Shown piece after piece: positions 14,030-30,574 of a DNA stretch of 64,000 nucleotides (the stretch's first letter is position 1; each line of letters starts with the position of its first letter). The position numbers and the translations under genes are program-made. Under the pieces are notes generated by a model, which saw only the letters and a program-made list of their open reading frames with translations, did no database searches and had not been told where the DNA came from. Source of the stretch: Glandiceps talaboti (taxonomy: Eukaryota > Hemichordata > Enteropneusta > Spengelidae); NCBI RefSeq assembly GCF_964340395.1, contig NC_135565.1:8710242-8774241 (forward strand), given 5' to 3'.

Positions 14030-14710
14030 TTTAAAAACAGCGCTTTGCCACACTACTCAAAGCGCATTACAATTATTACACTGGCAGGAGCCGATCGGAA
14101 TTACAGTTGATCAACTCCCTGGGTACCATATAACCATTACAGTGCAAAGAATTAAGGATTCTCTTTACATCATCTATCCTACCAGATCCCCACTTCTATA
14201 ATAATAATGTTAGGTTCTTATATAGCGCTTTCCCACGCTGTGCTCAAAGCACTTTACAATGATTACCCCGGGCTTGGATCAGAACGGCACAATGGCCTTT
14301 TAGTCTTCCTCAACTCCCCGGGGAGCATACAATCTATTGCAGTCATTTAAGCCATTAAACCTTCGCATTGCAACCTACATCCTACCGGGTCCTCAATTAT
14401 ACAGTTAACTGAGTTAACTGGGTTAACTGAGGCACAATTGTGGTTCAAATCTTACCCAAGGACTTTAGCCATTCAGAAACAAACAGCAGGCAGCGACAGG
14501 GCTCGAACCTGCAACCTGTAGATTCCAAGCCATTCACCCATCATGACTCCACATATATAACTGGGTTGACTAGGTTACATTCGTGGATAAAATCCTTAGC
14601 CATTAAGAAACAACAAGAGCGGTAAGGCTGAAAGCTGTAATTTTCAGACTTCCAATCTAAGCGGGACACTCTAAGCATTCGACTATCATGACTCCACAAC
14701 ATGTGCAGTA
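14030..14710 (-). mobile_element. tRNA-derived SINE with L2/CR1-like tail, plus a second tail copy
   Basis: Read on the minus strand there is a tRNA-like head with an intact B box (GGTTCGAGCC at 14500-14509) and a second degraded head at 14620-14700. A body follows, ending in the tail GTAAAGTGCTTTGAG, then GCGCTATATAAG and an ATT run at about 14200. A second, more diverged copy of the tail fills 14030-14190. This tail type is shared by many SINEs mobilised by L2/CR1-clade LINEs, as far as I recall. No protein is encoded. Confidence 0.7.
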
Positions 14711-15246
14711 ATAGAAACACGTTGTTTTGTGAAAAAAATTATAATATCAAAAAGTGTACAGATCGTATTCCAAGGAAACAAAACATAAAAACGTGGTTTG
14801 ATTAAGAACTAGAGAGAACACATATTTTTTAATAAATGAATATTTTGATCATTCTCATTTTATTTGAAACACACAATTGAACTGTATTTTATATTTGAGG
14901 AATAAAAACAAAAAACACACAAAATCACGACCCGAGAGTGAGTAAAATGTTTCAAAGACGAGTACATTTCTCTTGTCATGAGAAACTATTACACCCCACT
15001 AAGTAAGTCTGTATATTGTATATAAAACTGATTCACACAATAACGCAACTATGTCAGATTTTCAGATTTTCTGCTCTTTACTACTATCTTCGCAGTAAGC
15101 GTACAAGTGGACGAGTTTTTTTTAAACTGCTGAAATAATTTGTTTGTTTTGTATTCAGAGAGCTAATGTTTAAAAAATGTTTCCAAAAATTGTCGTGAAT
15201 TATTCGAATTGTGTAATTCGTTTCAACTCTTTTCTGGGCAGCTTAT
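14711..15246 (-). other. Presumed 3' UTR of the LGR-type receptor
   Basis: After the receptor stop codon no open exon is convincing. A minus-strand AATAAA lies at about 14857-14865, which would give a 3' UTR of roughly 380 nt. The GPCR frame also contains an internal donor-like AAAG|GTGAGC at about 15276, but no in-frame downstream exon was found. Confidence 0.4.
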
Positions 15247-18173
<2,927 letters not shown>

Positions 18174-18589
18174 CTGTGTGAAAAGGTTGCCAACGAAATA
18201 TGTAAGCGGTAATACCCTTTATATAAACTACATGGATATGAAAGAGAAATACAAATAACAAAGAAAAAGAGAATAGAATGTCCATGTACAAATGAATTGT
18301 AATTTCAGAGGAAGATATTGACAGATATCCAATAAACTGTTTTGTATCAGTTAAGAACTCAGAGCGTAAAAAATTACTTAGTTCAAATTGATTACAGAGC
18401 ATGTAAATGACATGATTGGTTGTATGCTATAAATTTAAGTATTCACTTAACGTTACATGAATTGCAGATACGTTAAACTACTAAAATAAAGTAACAATCT
18501 GGAGTGTTTTAAAATAAAAAGTGCATCTTCCCCAAGGTTAACATTCATGTCTATTATCAGGTTTTGGAAAGCTGTGATTAAAACTAACA

Positions 18590-20890
<2,301 letters not shown>

Positions 20891-21299
20891 AAGTTTGCAA
20901 TGCTATGCTATTTTGACATGACCCCACCTTTGCAACCGGTTCCACATCCCACCACTGCCAACGTTGTTCAAAATATCAGTACAATACGTACCCTCAGTCA
21001 AATTCCTGCAGACATCCATGCAATGAATGAATGACTTGTTAAATGTGGTGTGTAGAGAGGAGTACAGTAGTTCCTATAGGGGGAGCGTGTGGTAAGATAT
21101 TAGGAATGTTGATTCTCGACAATGTTAGTGGTTCTCTCATCTAGTGTTTGGGAGTTCGGGTCTTAGCTATGCCTCAGACCACTAATCTGAGGCTATGCCA
21201 ATTAGACCTAAACACAGAAATGAATTATTGCAGTGCCTTCCTACAAGAACACTTTGATGGTAGTAGTGAGAAACTCCCAGTGCCTTTAATAACCAGATT

Positions 21300-22203
21300 T
21301 AAACTGAGCGCCTCCCGTAAGGGAATCACTAATTATGCAAATAACTCATTAAACTAAAAAAACTATGGTAACAGGCTTTGTTTTTTGGACAAGCATGCTT
21401 TCTTAGGTTAATGTATGTAAGAGTGTATGATACTACTTAATACAGTCTTAAGATATAGCCTTATTACCGAAAATCATTAATTATGCAAATTATTCATTAA
21501 CACTGTAAAGTACATCAACTAACTTTATAGGACATACACAATTTGTTATGGTTAATGTACGTACTGAATTGTATTGAAATTGAAGCATGCAGTCGTAAGA
21601 TATAGCCTAATTACCAAGAATCATTAATTATGCAAATTATTCATTAACACTGAAAGGTACACCACTAAACTTTACAGGACATATGCGATTGTTATGGTTA
21701 ACGTGTGTACTGAATTATATTGGAATTGAAGTATGTATTCTTAAGATATAACCTAATTACCGAAAATCATTAATTATGCAAATTATTCATTAACACTGTA
21801 TGGTGCATCAACAAACTTGATAGGACATATGTGTTTTCTTATGGTTAATGTATGTACTAAATTATGTTGAATTTGAAGTATGTATTCTTAAGATATAGCC
21901 TAATTACCAAAAATATTTAATTATGCAAATTATTCATCAACGCTCTAAGATATATCAACGAATTTTACAGGACAAATGTATGTGTTTATGTTTAACAAAT
22001 ATACTAAATTATATTGAAATTGAAGTATGCAGTCTTAAGATATTGCGTAATTAGTTGATTTCATTAATAATAATATGCAAATTTCTCTAATTAAACATTA
22101 ACAGATCTGACTCAAAACCTAATCAGGTCTAGCTATTACCCTAAAGATTATATATCCCAAATTTCATTACAATTGAGCCAGCCGATGTTTAGAAAATGAT
22201 GAC

Positions 22204-22238
<35 letters not shown>

Positions 22239-22302
22239 CACACACACAGACAGACAGACATTCCCCTTTTAATACCTCCCGTACCCTTACGGGAGGTAAA
22301 AA
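21300..22302. mobile_element. Non-autonomous element with ~147-bp internal repeats and six octamers
   Basis: The left end carries CCTCCCGTAAGGG (from about 21311) and the right end the inverted form CCCTTACGGGAGG (to about 22301), consistent with terminal inverted repeats. Inside are tandem units of about 147 bp, each with the sequence ATTATGCAAATTA. ATGCAAAT occurs at 21335, 21483, 21630, 21776, 21923 and 22075. A CAGA microsatellite (22205-22260) precedes the right end. It is absent in front of GPCR copy 1 and present with one unit fewer at 57830-58675. A diverged relative lies at about 27555-28010. No transposase is encoded. Confidence 0.6.
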
Positions 22303-22972
22303 TTAAAATAACGTAATAAAGAAAAAAATCTTTATTTAATTTCAATAATTTAATTCATCTAAAAAAAATTGCTGAGCTTCAAAATGTTACAGATTTTTGT
22401 GTTCATTTATTTCTTCTTCATTTCACTGTCTCTCCCTTTTGGTACATATCTTCTCGCATGTCTATAGAGAAAGAGGAAATCAACAATAGTTTGACCATGA
22501 CTACATTTATCTTATTTTTATCAAAAAAACATTTCGTGACGATGCATGCCTAAATACTTTGGCTTGAAGAAAATAAAATGAATAGCTGAAAATTGTATTG
22601 AAGTATCCATTGTTGCCCTTGGCCCTTTGATTGGAAACTACGGCTCAATTATGTGACTTCTGTTGCGGCACTGAAGGTACCATTTTATTTGGACATTTTG
22701 TATAAATTATTGAAATGCAACATTATCATAGACTTGACTATGATATAGGGCTGATCTTAACATTGGCCATAAAATCATCGAGTATCCAATAAGAATGCCG
22801 AAATGGAGAACGGGAACCAATCGCAAATTAGGTCAAACGTTTAAATCCTTTGGAATGTAGAATATAAAACATGATTCTTATTTTGAATGTTGTTGTACTT
22901 TGGATACCAATACATTACATTTCCGTCAGAAACTCTGCTCATAGTAAGCGCCACAATTTGTTTCAAACAGAG
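22303..22972 (+). promoter_or_regulatory. Promoter region of GPCR copy 2, TATA at 22863-22869
   Basis: Conserved with 4060-4660 and 58680-59367. An upstream ATG at 22871 is in frame with the receptor but lies directly after the TATA box, so it should fall before the transcription start. Confidence 0.45.
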
Positions 22973-23980
22973 ATGAATAACACAACACACAACAGCTCGA
23001 CCACCGAGGCGATACCGTTGCAGGTTCCCATGATGAAGTTACCGGCTGTCTGGATAACCCAAGTAGTTGGTACTATCGAAGGTGTAATGACCATGCTCGC
23101 ACTCGTTGGCAATGTGATTTTCTTTGCTGTCGTAATGCTAAAGAAACAACTTCGTACATACAGCAACGTCTACTTGGCTAATCTCAGTATGACTGACATC
23201 ATTGCAGCAGTGTTCGTCTCTTCAATAGTAACTGACTCCTACCTCAACCGTACTTGGCGATTTTCAAGGAGTTACTGCTCCTTCCACCAGAAACTGCATC
23301 CTGGCTTGTTGGGAGTATCTTTATTACTCAGTGCCACTATTGCTCTGAACAGATACGTGTATGTTGTCCACAACTCGAAATATCGTCGGCTTACCAACAA
23401 AGTATCCGTGACAATATCTCTGGCGTTATGTTGGATGTATCCGCTAATCATGAATTCGGTAGGTGGCACGAGTGAGTCTATATACCGACCTCCTATTTTC
23501 AGATGCCAAGCATTCGGTGCGTCCTTCATAAAGCTGTATATCATATACTTTACCAATTACATTGCATCTGGCATTGTTGTTGTATGCTATTTCCTGATAT
23601 TCTTGTTCATACGTAAAAGTAGACGACGAATTCAGGCTCACGGTACCAACCAGCAAGGCAACAACCAAAACAACGGCAACGCCAAAAGTCCAAGCCCACA
23701 AGAAGTGCGCATGCTAAAGACCCTACTCGCCGTTTTCAGTCTTTGCCTCCTCGGTTACCTACCGTTCGTAATATTATTGAACATTTACGGTAGGTTTGAC
23801 AAGAAACCTCCGCCCGATCTCCAATTATTTATGTATCCGTGCCTACACATTGGCGGCGTCATGAATCCGATCTTGTACGGCATGAGCAACAAGAATTTTC
23901 GGAAAGCCTACAAGGAGTTGGTAACAGGTCGGCTGTTCTGCAAAACGTCAACACCGGTCGTGCCCATAAACAATGCCTAG
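22973..23980 (+). CDS. Rhodopsin-family GPCR, melatonin-receptor-like, copy 2
   Basis: Intronless, 335 residues from the conserved ATG, about 15 differences from copy 1, all seven helices and the NRY and NPILYG motifs kept. An in-frame upstream ATG at 22871 would add 34 residues. The frame is open only here because an 8-nt stretch of the 5' UTR present in copies 1 and 3 is missing, and the ATG sits just after the TATA box, so I reject that start. Copy-specific changes include Ser for Cys in TM6, NIYGRFDKK in the following loop and NKNFRK in the C-terminal tail. Same expected function as copy 1. Confidence 0.93.
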   Translation: MNNTTHNSSTTEAIPLQVPMMKLPAVWITQVVGTIEGVMTMLALVGNVIFFAVVMLKKQLRTYSNVYLANLSMTDIIAAVFVSSIVTDSYLNRTWRFSRSYCSFHQKLHPGLLGVSLLLSATIALNRYVYVVHNSKYRRLTNKVSVTISLALCWMYPLIMNSVGGTSESIYRPPIFRCQAFGASFIKLYIIYFTNYIASGIVVVCYFLIFLFIRKSRRRIQAHGTNQQGNNQNNGNAKSPSPQEVRMLKTLLAVFSLCLLGYLPFVILLNIYGRFDKKPPPDLQLFMYPCLHIGGVMNPILYGMSNKNFRKAYKELVTGRLFCKTSTPVVPINNA

Positions 23981-26357
23981 GTTGATGAACAATATGTTAA
24001 GCTTATCGAACCCGAAAGATGCCACCTAGCACTGAAAACTAAATATTACAGTTTAATCAAGAAAACATTTTGAAACGGTCAGTAATTTTCTAGATACTTA
24101 TCCATATTACTGGATGACAGTACATAATGAAGTTACGCAAAGTAGACAAAGAGTAAATGTTATTCTGTAAGTAATGTCATTTACTGAATCTCAAAACAAA
24201 CGACCATTAGTACTGTATTTGTTGTATACTCTACTCCAGATATCATTATTTGTATTTATAGAATTAACCTTCATTTGCATGTAGAACACTGTCACCAATT
24301 TAGTAACAGTTGTAATGCAAGGTGCAATAGTTTTACTGTCATGTAAGTTGAGCATAGCTCTCACAACAGTGGCATGCAGAATTTGAATTTGAATCAAGTT
24401 TGATAGTATAAAATAACAGTGAACGTCGTTAATATGACCATTTCCTATCTAGTCACACACTTGGCCAATATATTCATATGATATATTGATTTTAGCGACA
24501 GACATCGAAATTGCCTGAACAGCATTAATTAGGGTGTATTGTATTGCATTGTATTGTATTGTATTGTATTGTATTGTATTGTATTGTATTGTATTGTATT
24601 GTATTGTATTGTATTATTTATGATCGCAGTGTCAAAATAGATGTTGTTTAGATATGTAGTGGTTAACGGAGTTTTGCCTTATCTGAAATCTTGTATGTAT
24701 GGTGTGGAACTTTTGTTCCAAAGACAAACTTGAAAATTGTACCTGAGAATTTTGTCTTTGTTAACAGATTGAATAAGTATTCAGTATGAGTATTTATAAT
24801 CTAATTCACTACATATATGGAAAAAAGAAATTGATAAAGGGATACCGAGTGTGATTTAATATTGCTGATAGATCAAACTATGGGTACAGTTAGCCGATAT
24901 TTATATATCGATAAATCGAACTAGCTTCACATGGCTAGTATCTTCATATGACATATCAAACTAGCTTCTCTTGGCCAATGACTTTATGTGATATATGAAA
25001 CTAGGTAGTCTTGGCATATGATACGTAAGACAAGCTACAATTAGCCAACATCTTCATATGATATATCAAACTATGTACACTTGGCCAATATCTTCATAAA
25101 TAATTGATTCAAGTAGATCTTTAGATAATACTTACATGGCGAATAAACATTAGATGTCAGCTGTAAAGTAATTACTAGACATATATAGCATCTACATTTA
25201 ACTTGTGTTACATCTATTAATATTCAACTAAATTATCTGAGCAACATACAGTGAACACACCTTAGCAACCATACCTAGTTTTCATCCATCCACCCATACA
25301 TACATACATACATACATACATACATTTATTACAATGCATGTATTACTTTTACAAAGAATATATATGGTAAATGTGTTAAATAAAATCAGTAATTTGTTGT
25401 GATTTTCTCTATTATTTGTTTCAAATAAAGTCGACATAACGCAATATATAGCCGTATGTGAACGTTTATCTTGATAAGCTCAGTAATTAAGTCGATCATT
25501 TGTATGTGTCTGTGCCCTGTAGTTGGCGTTTGTTTTATTGTTACTTTCCTTCAATTTGATGTTTCTTAGCAATTGAGCAATATGTATTTTATGTGAAATC
25601 ATGATGTGACTCTCCAGAACCCAAAGTTTACGAAACTACCTTCATTTCCTCCTGGAGTGGTGTTCCCTTTTAATTAATGGACTCATCAGACAACCTTTAT
25701 AAAACTGGAGGGGGGGGGGGCGTGTGTGTTGGTATTTATGTGGGTATGTATTGATTATGCATGCATGCATGAATATGTTTGTTATACTGAAATAATCCGC
25801 AAGTAACTTACAAACTCCGTACAGAAGAAGGTAATTCAAGGTGAAACGACGACGGAGAAGACAGATGGGTACAGATCACTTCTAAATCTCTGAATTTACA
25901 ACCCTCGAAACTTGCAACCTCTGAAACATCACGAAAATCGCATTGTATATTATCAGCAACAAGTAACTTTTACAACTCGGATATATTAGTTGACAAATTC
26001 AAGTTCAAAGAATGCAGTATACCAAAATCTTTCCATTTTATAAAATAACCATTATAAAGTATATACGATTCTAAATATTTAACAAAGTCCAAATTGAGCT
26101 GTGCCATATAAAGTGATGCATCAACAATCAACTACAGGGGACAGTAATGTATGATGACATAAACAAACTGTCGCACAGCATTCAAAATAATCACTGCTGA
26201 TGGTAAGAATAATTTTGTAACAATGTTTTTATTTGCAAACGGAATATCGTAACAACGCAGAGAGGTGTTGTTCTGGAAGTGAGTGAGTGAGTGAGTGAGT
26301 GAGTGAGTGAGTGAGTGAGTGAGTGAGTGAGTGTGTGTGTCTGTCTGTCTGTCTGTA

Positions 26358-26390
<33 letters not shown>

Positions 26391-26640
26391 TTTCATCGAT
26401 TGGAAATAATTGTTTAAGTGTTTATAGTGTACACATGGAAAGAGAAATTATGACGCATTTGTGAAACTTAGCACTATGTTTTACTTTGCTCCCATTTGCA
26501 ATAATTAATTTAATATATATACAAGTTCACGGAGGGTAAGCCACATGATATATAACGATACCAACCTTCATATTATAAATTAGGAAAAGAATAGCTAATG
26601 ACATGCACTCTTTCATGCATATTGATTTCACTCACTATCT
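23981..26640. other. Flank between GPCR copy 2 and the LDLa gene
   Basis: Contains an (ATTGT)n tract (24535-24615), a stretch of short imperfect repeats around 24890-25100 with the phrase atatcaaactag, the SRCR-like exon relic at 25846-25985 (minus) and a GAGT/TCTG microsatellite at 26278-26390. It is nearly identical to 60376-63045. No complete gene is seen. Confidence 0.6.
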
Positions 26641-26661
26641 ATTAATTTGATGGACACTCAC

Positions 26662-27888
26662 CACAGTACAGTTCGTTATCACCATAAATACATTGTGGAA
26701 CACCGTCACATATATATGATTGACCAATACAAAGTTTGTCACCCTGGCATTTATAGGATCCAGCAGGGCACTTCAAACTTTCTATAAAATCAATATGATA
26801 ATATACATCATCCAATGTCTTAACTGAAATTCAAACCGAATATTTACGGAAAACAGGCCAATATAACATTACAATAAATAGAAAAGATTGTAAGGGTATA
26901 CAATACAAAGTATCACGTGATAACCGATAATATAACTTTGGTGACTGGCTTCTTTCTTAATGTTTCTGTGTAGTACATTCACATGGGTATAACTAGAATA
27001 TGTCCCGAGGTGCACATGTACTGGCTGTCGCTTAGCAACTGCCATGTAATAGACATTTCTTAAAGCATATACGCAAAATATCAGAGCAATTTCAACTATT
27101 ACCACAGGCTGAGAAATCTTCATCATCTTTAAGTGGACAGTCTGCAATACCATTACAGTATCTGTGCAATGGAATACAATAGCTATCCTGACATTTGTAA
27201 TGAACAGGCTTGCATTCTGTGTCCTCTGAAAAGTGAGTAGGAATATATATTTCCAGTGTAATACCTGCTGCAAAACTGTATATTCAATTATTCAGTTAGG
27301 GAAATCGTTGATATAAACGTCTGTTTATGTCAGTTTACAAAATAACTACCCTTCTTCGAGGTAATCAATGAAGTGATTTTTTTTTCGGTTTTGGGTACAA
27401 AAAACAAAGCAAATATCCAAGCACGCAAACACATAAAAACAAGTCCATGACTACATAAGAATGTATAAATAACTACACTGAAATGCACAAGTCAATTTTG
27501 TAACCGAATACGAAATGCATATCTTGATAACTTCAAATTAAACGTAGACAAGTTGCAGCGCCCCCTCGAGGCGACACTAATGTGAAGGTGAATATATGAA
27601 TTAAAATTTCTCATTAACATTGCAGAATGTTTACCGAAACAGTCAAGGATGCGTAATTACTTATCATAAATCTAGGTGATATTTTAAAGTTACTTGCAAT
27701 TTGAATACATGTTCAAAAGCTATTATGTATGCAAATGACTCGTTAATACGCAAACAGTTCATACCAACATCTAACCAGTTCTAGTATGAAAATGTCATAT
27801 ACGCGTGGAAATATTCATAACATGAAAACATCAGTTCTTGAGATATCGTTTTCACAGTCTAAAAGGCAGACAGATAGGCGGACAGGCG

Positions 27889-27962
<74 letters not shown>

Positions 27963-30560
27963 TAGATAGACAGAAAAAACCCCATAATATTACCTCCCCT
28001 TACGGTAGACAATTACAATCAATGAAATAAATTCGCATACCACAGCCATTCAAATGTGAAGCATCTCTACAACCAATAGGATAGCCGTACTCATCAACGT
28101 CATATATACACCAGTGATCACTTTCAACACACGCACCGTTGTTGCATGGTAACATATGGGCAGGACATTGAGAATTCACACCCAAGGTCACTGTACACGA
28201 AAGATAAAATGCAAGCCTGCTCAGTTTAATGATACACAATGTATGTTTTTACTGAGATTTCGTCATTTGCAAAACTGTGAAAGAGAAACATCCCATAGTT
28301 GTATATTATTAATATACCTACCACAATGTTGTTCATCGTCTGCCAGTCCGCCTTCACAATAAACACTGTCACTTATCCCATCACATACTAATGATGGCGC
28401 CAAACAAGAACCATCTATACATTCTATTGCATTACATGTTTCTGTCAGAAATGTGAAGAAAAACGTAATTTGATCTTAGTTCGTAAGGGGGATGCTTGTT
28501 TTCTGAACTGCTAATTGCATAAATTACAATATTCAATGCGTTGAGGGTGTGTTTGAATATTAAACACTTCCATTGGAGACACAACTAACACAGGATTAAT
28601 AACTGATTGATACTAGCTGTAGTTAATTATCATTACAGAGATGAACATCTAAATGTACTCGAATGTTTGTTTGTTTGTTTGTTTGTTCGGTAGTTTAATC
28701 TTACCTGACTCGTCACAATCTAACTCGTCAGTCCTGTCCAAACAGTCGAACTTAAGGTCGCATACTTCCTTAGTTAGAATACATTGTTTGTTTGCACATG
28801 CAGTTGTCTCTGCTGTATCATTACACGGCGGGTAATCTACGGGTAGAATATTGTAACGCTCACGTTTCTATGTAATTGCGTCTATATTTCCCCAGTTCGT
28901 CACAAAATGGTTTAAATTATTAATTCATCTTTTATATTTTAATTTCATATGTGGCTCACAAATGTCCAAAAATATATCTTTTCATTAATATTTGTAATAA
29001 TATATACACGATTTGATGAGAGGGAGTCTATGAATGTGATTACAATAGCAATATTCTTAATATGTTTAAAATGTTATGAATGGCAGCATATCTAACAGAA
29101 CTTGCAAAACCTTTCTATAAGAATATATTTAAACCAAAACAATGTACATGGTAATATTAAATATTGATTAACGCACCACAGTGTAGTTCATCTGATGAAT
29201 CTGTGCAATCTTCTTGAAAATCACAGTACTTTGAGATTGGTATGGTTAGTCCATTATCGCATTCGAACCATTTCGAGGAGGAATTATCTACAAGATGAAA
29301 CAGGATATTGGCAGTGATGTGCCATTTTCGTCGACTAACCGACTGACCAATTAGAAGAAGTGACGCCTTAGTTTATCCAGGAAGACTACAAGTTAACAAT
29401 CTTTAACGTTAACCCAAAACACTCTCTAAATATCAGAAGTATCTTACCACACAGTAGTGGGTCATCACTGCTGTAACATTTGCTAGTGTTGTCGCAAAGA
29501 TCACTGTAGTGAACACATTCTCCACTTGAACATTGGTGTAGATGAGAGGGACAGCTGTTTGACACTGTACCCAAGGAAAGACTGTGTTATTAGATTTGTA
29601 TATTTATTATAAGAACCTTAGCAGATATACCATATCATGCCTTAATGAAAACATTAGCGTTTAGCAATACATTTTGCACTCATTTTATTTTCAATCCACT
29701 TGACAACATCTCAATCGCAATCACTTCATACGTGCAAGAATGCAGAAATAACTTGTGTACACTTCCCTCACTTACTGTTAGGCCGGCGTGGGATATGCCA
29801 GATAGTATATGACTCTTAAGTGCAGAGTTTTAGCCATTACACAATGAATTATTGCCCTTAAATAGGTAGGACATACATACATACATACATACATACATAC
29901 ATACATACATACATACATACGTAGGTGAATACACACACACACATACATACATACATACATACATACATACATACATACATACATACATACATACATGCAT
30001 ACATACATACATACATAAACACACACATGCATACATACATACATACATACATACATACATACATACATACATACATACATACATACATACATACATACAT
30101 ACATGAACACACACATACATACATACATACATACATACATACATACATACATACATACATACATACATACATACATACATACATACATACATACATACAT
30201 ACAGCTCCTAGAAGGCGGATTCTGTTATTAACATTAACATTAACATTGACACCTTAATTTATATACAAAACGTAACTACTTTTTGCACATTTTAAGTAAT
30301 AATACTTTACATTCCTCTATCAATGTCCTAATTTCAAACACAAGAAGATAGGTTCCCATGATTGAAACTCACTATTTCCGTCTGTAGCGTGTTGAACTCC
30401 TACGTGATGTCTACACACAAACCGATTATTTAGGGCAACATCACATAGTACATCGTTCCAGTGATTTGTGTTGTAGAGATTCGTTAGATAAAGAGCAACA
30501 CAGTCGTTATATACACTTCCATCTGGTTGTGACCTTAAGTGAGCAAAGTATTGAAGATAC
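26662..30560 (-). CDS. C-type lectin / tandem LDLa protein, partial gene
   Basis: Minus-strand exons all in phase 1 with good GT/AG sites. 30373 to about 30555 encodes the end of a C-type lectin domain (QPDGSVYNDCVAL, then WNDVLCDVALNNRFVCR). Seven LDL-receptor class A exons follow: 29448-29564, 29177-29287, 28705-28836, 28322-28441, 28041-28190, 27103-27225 and 26662-26781. Each is about 37-50 residues with six cysteines. The second (DCTDSSDELHC) has a canonical calcium-binding DCxDxSDExxC ending; several others lack the acidic set. Role: extracellular or membrane-bound ligand-binding protein. The 5' end (signal peptide, first half of the lectin fold) is not found, because a retroelement starts at about 30575. 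The 3' end is also unresolved. The last two exons recur at 63068 and 63509. Confidence 0.85.
27555..28010. mobile_element. Diverged relative of the octamer element
   Basis: Intronic sequence of the LDLa gene with an ATGCAAAT site at about 27727, a CATTAAC phrase, a long CAGA tract (27880-27975) and the terminal phrase TTACCTCCCCTTACGG. The same order of parts is seen in the element at 21300-22302. A copy starts at 63961 but is cut by the window end. Confidence 0.4.
29870..30202. repeat. (CATA)n microsatellite, ~330 bp
   Basis: Long tetranucleotide tract with CACA interruptions, in the intron between the lectin exon and the first LDLa exon. Reading frames through it are artefacts. Confidence 0.97.
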
Positions 30561-30574
30561 TTTAGGTGCTCTTT

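Noticed and set aside
14480-14560. tRNA gene on the minus strand
   Set aside because: The B box is intact, but the cloverleaf is not convincing and the stretch is the head of a SINE with a degraded second copy beside it.
21148-21357. 69-codon frame MGVRVLAMPQ..., repeated at 57679
   Set aside because: Its conservation is explained by the recent duplication. It overlaps the element end and has no known motif. The apparent start has no support.
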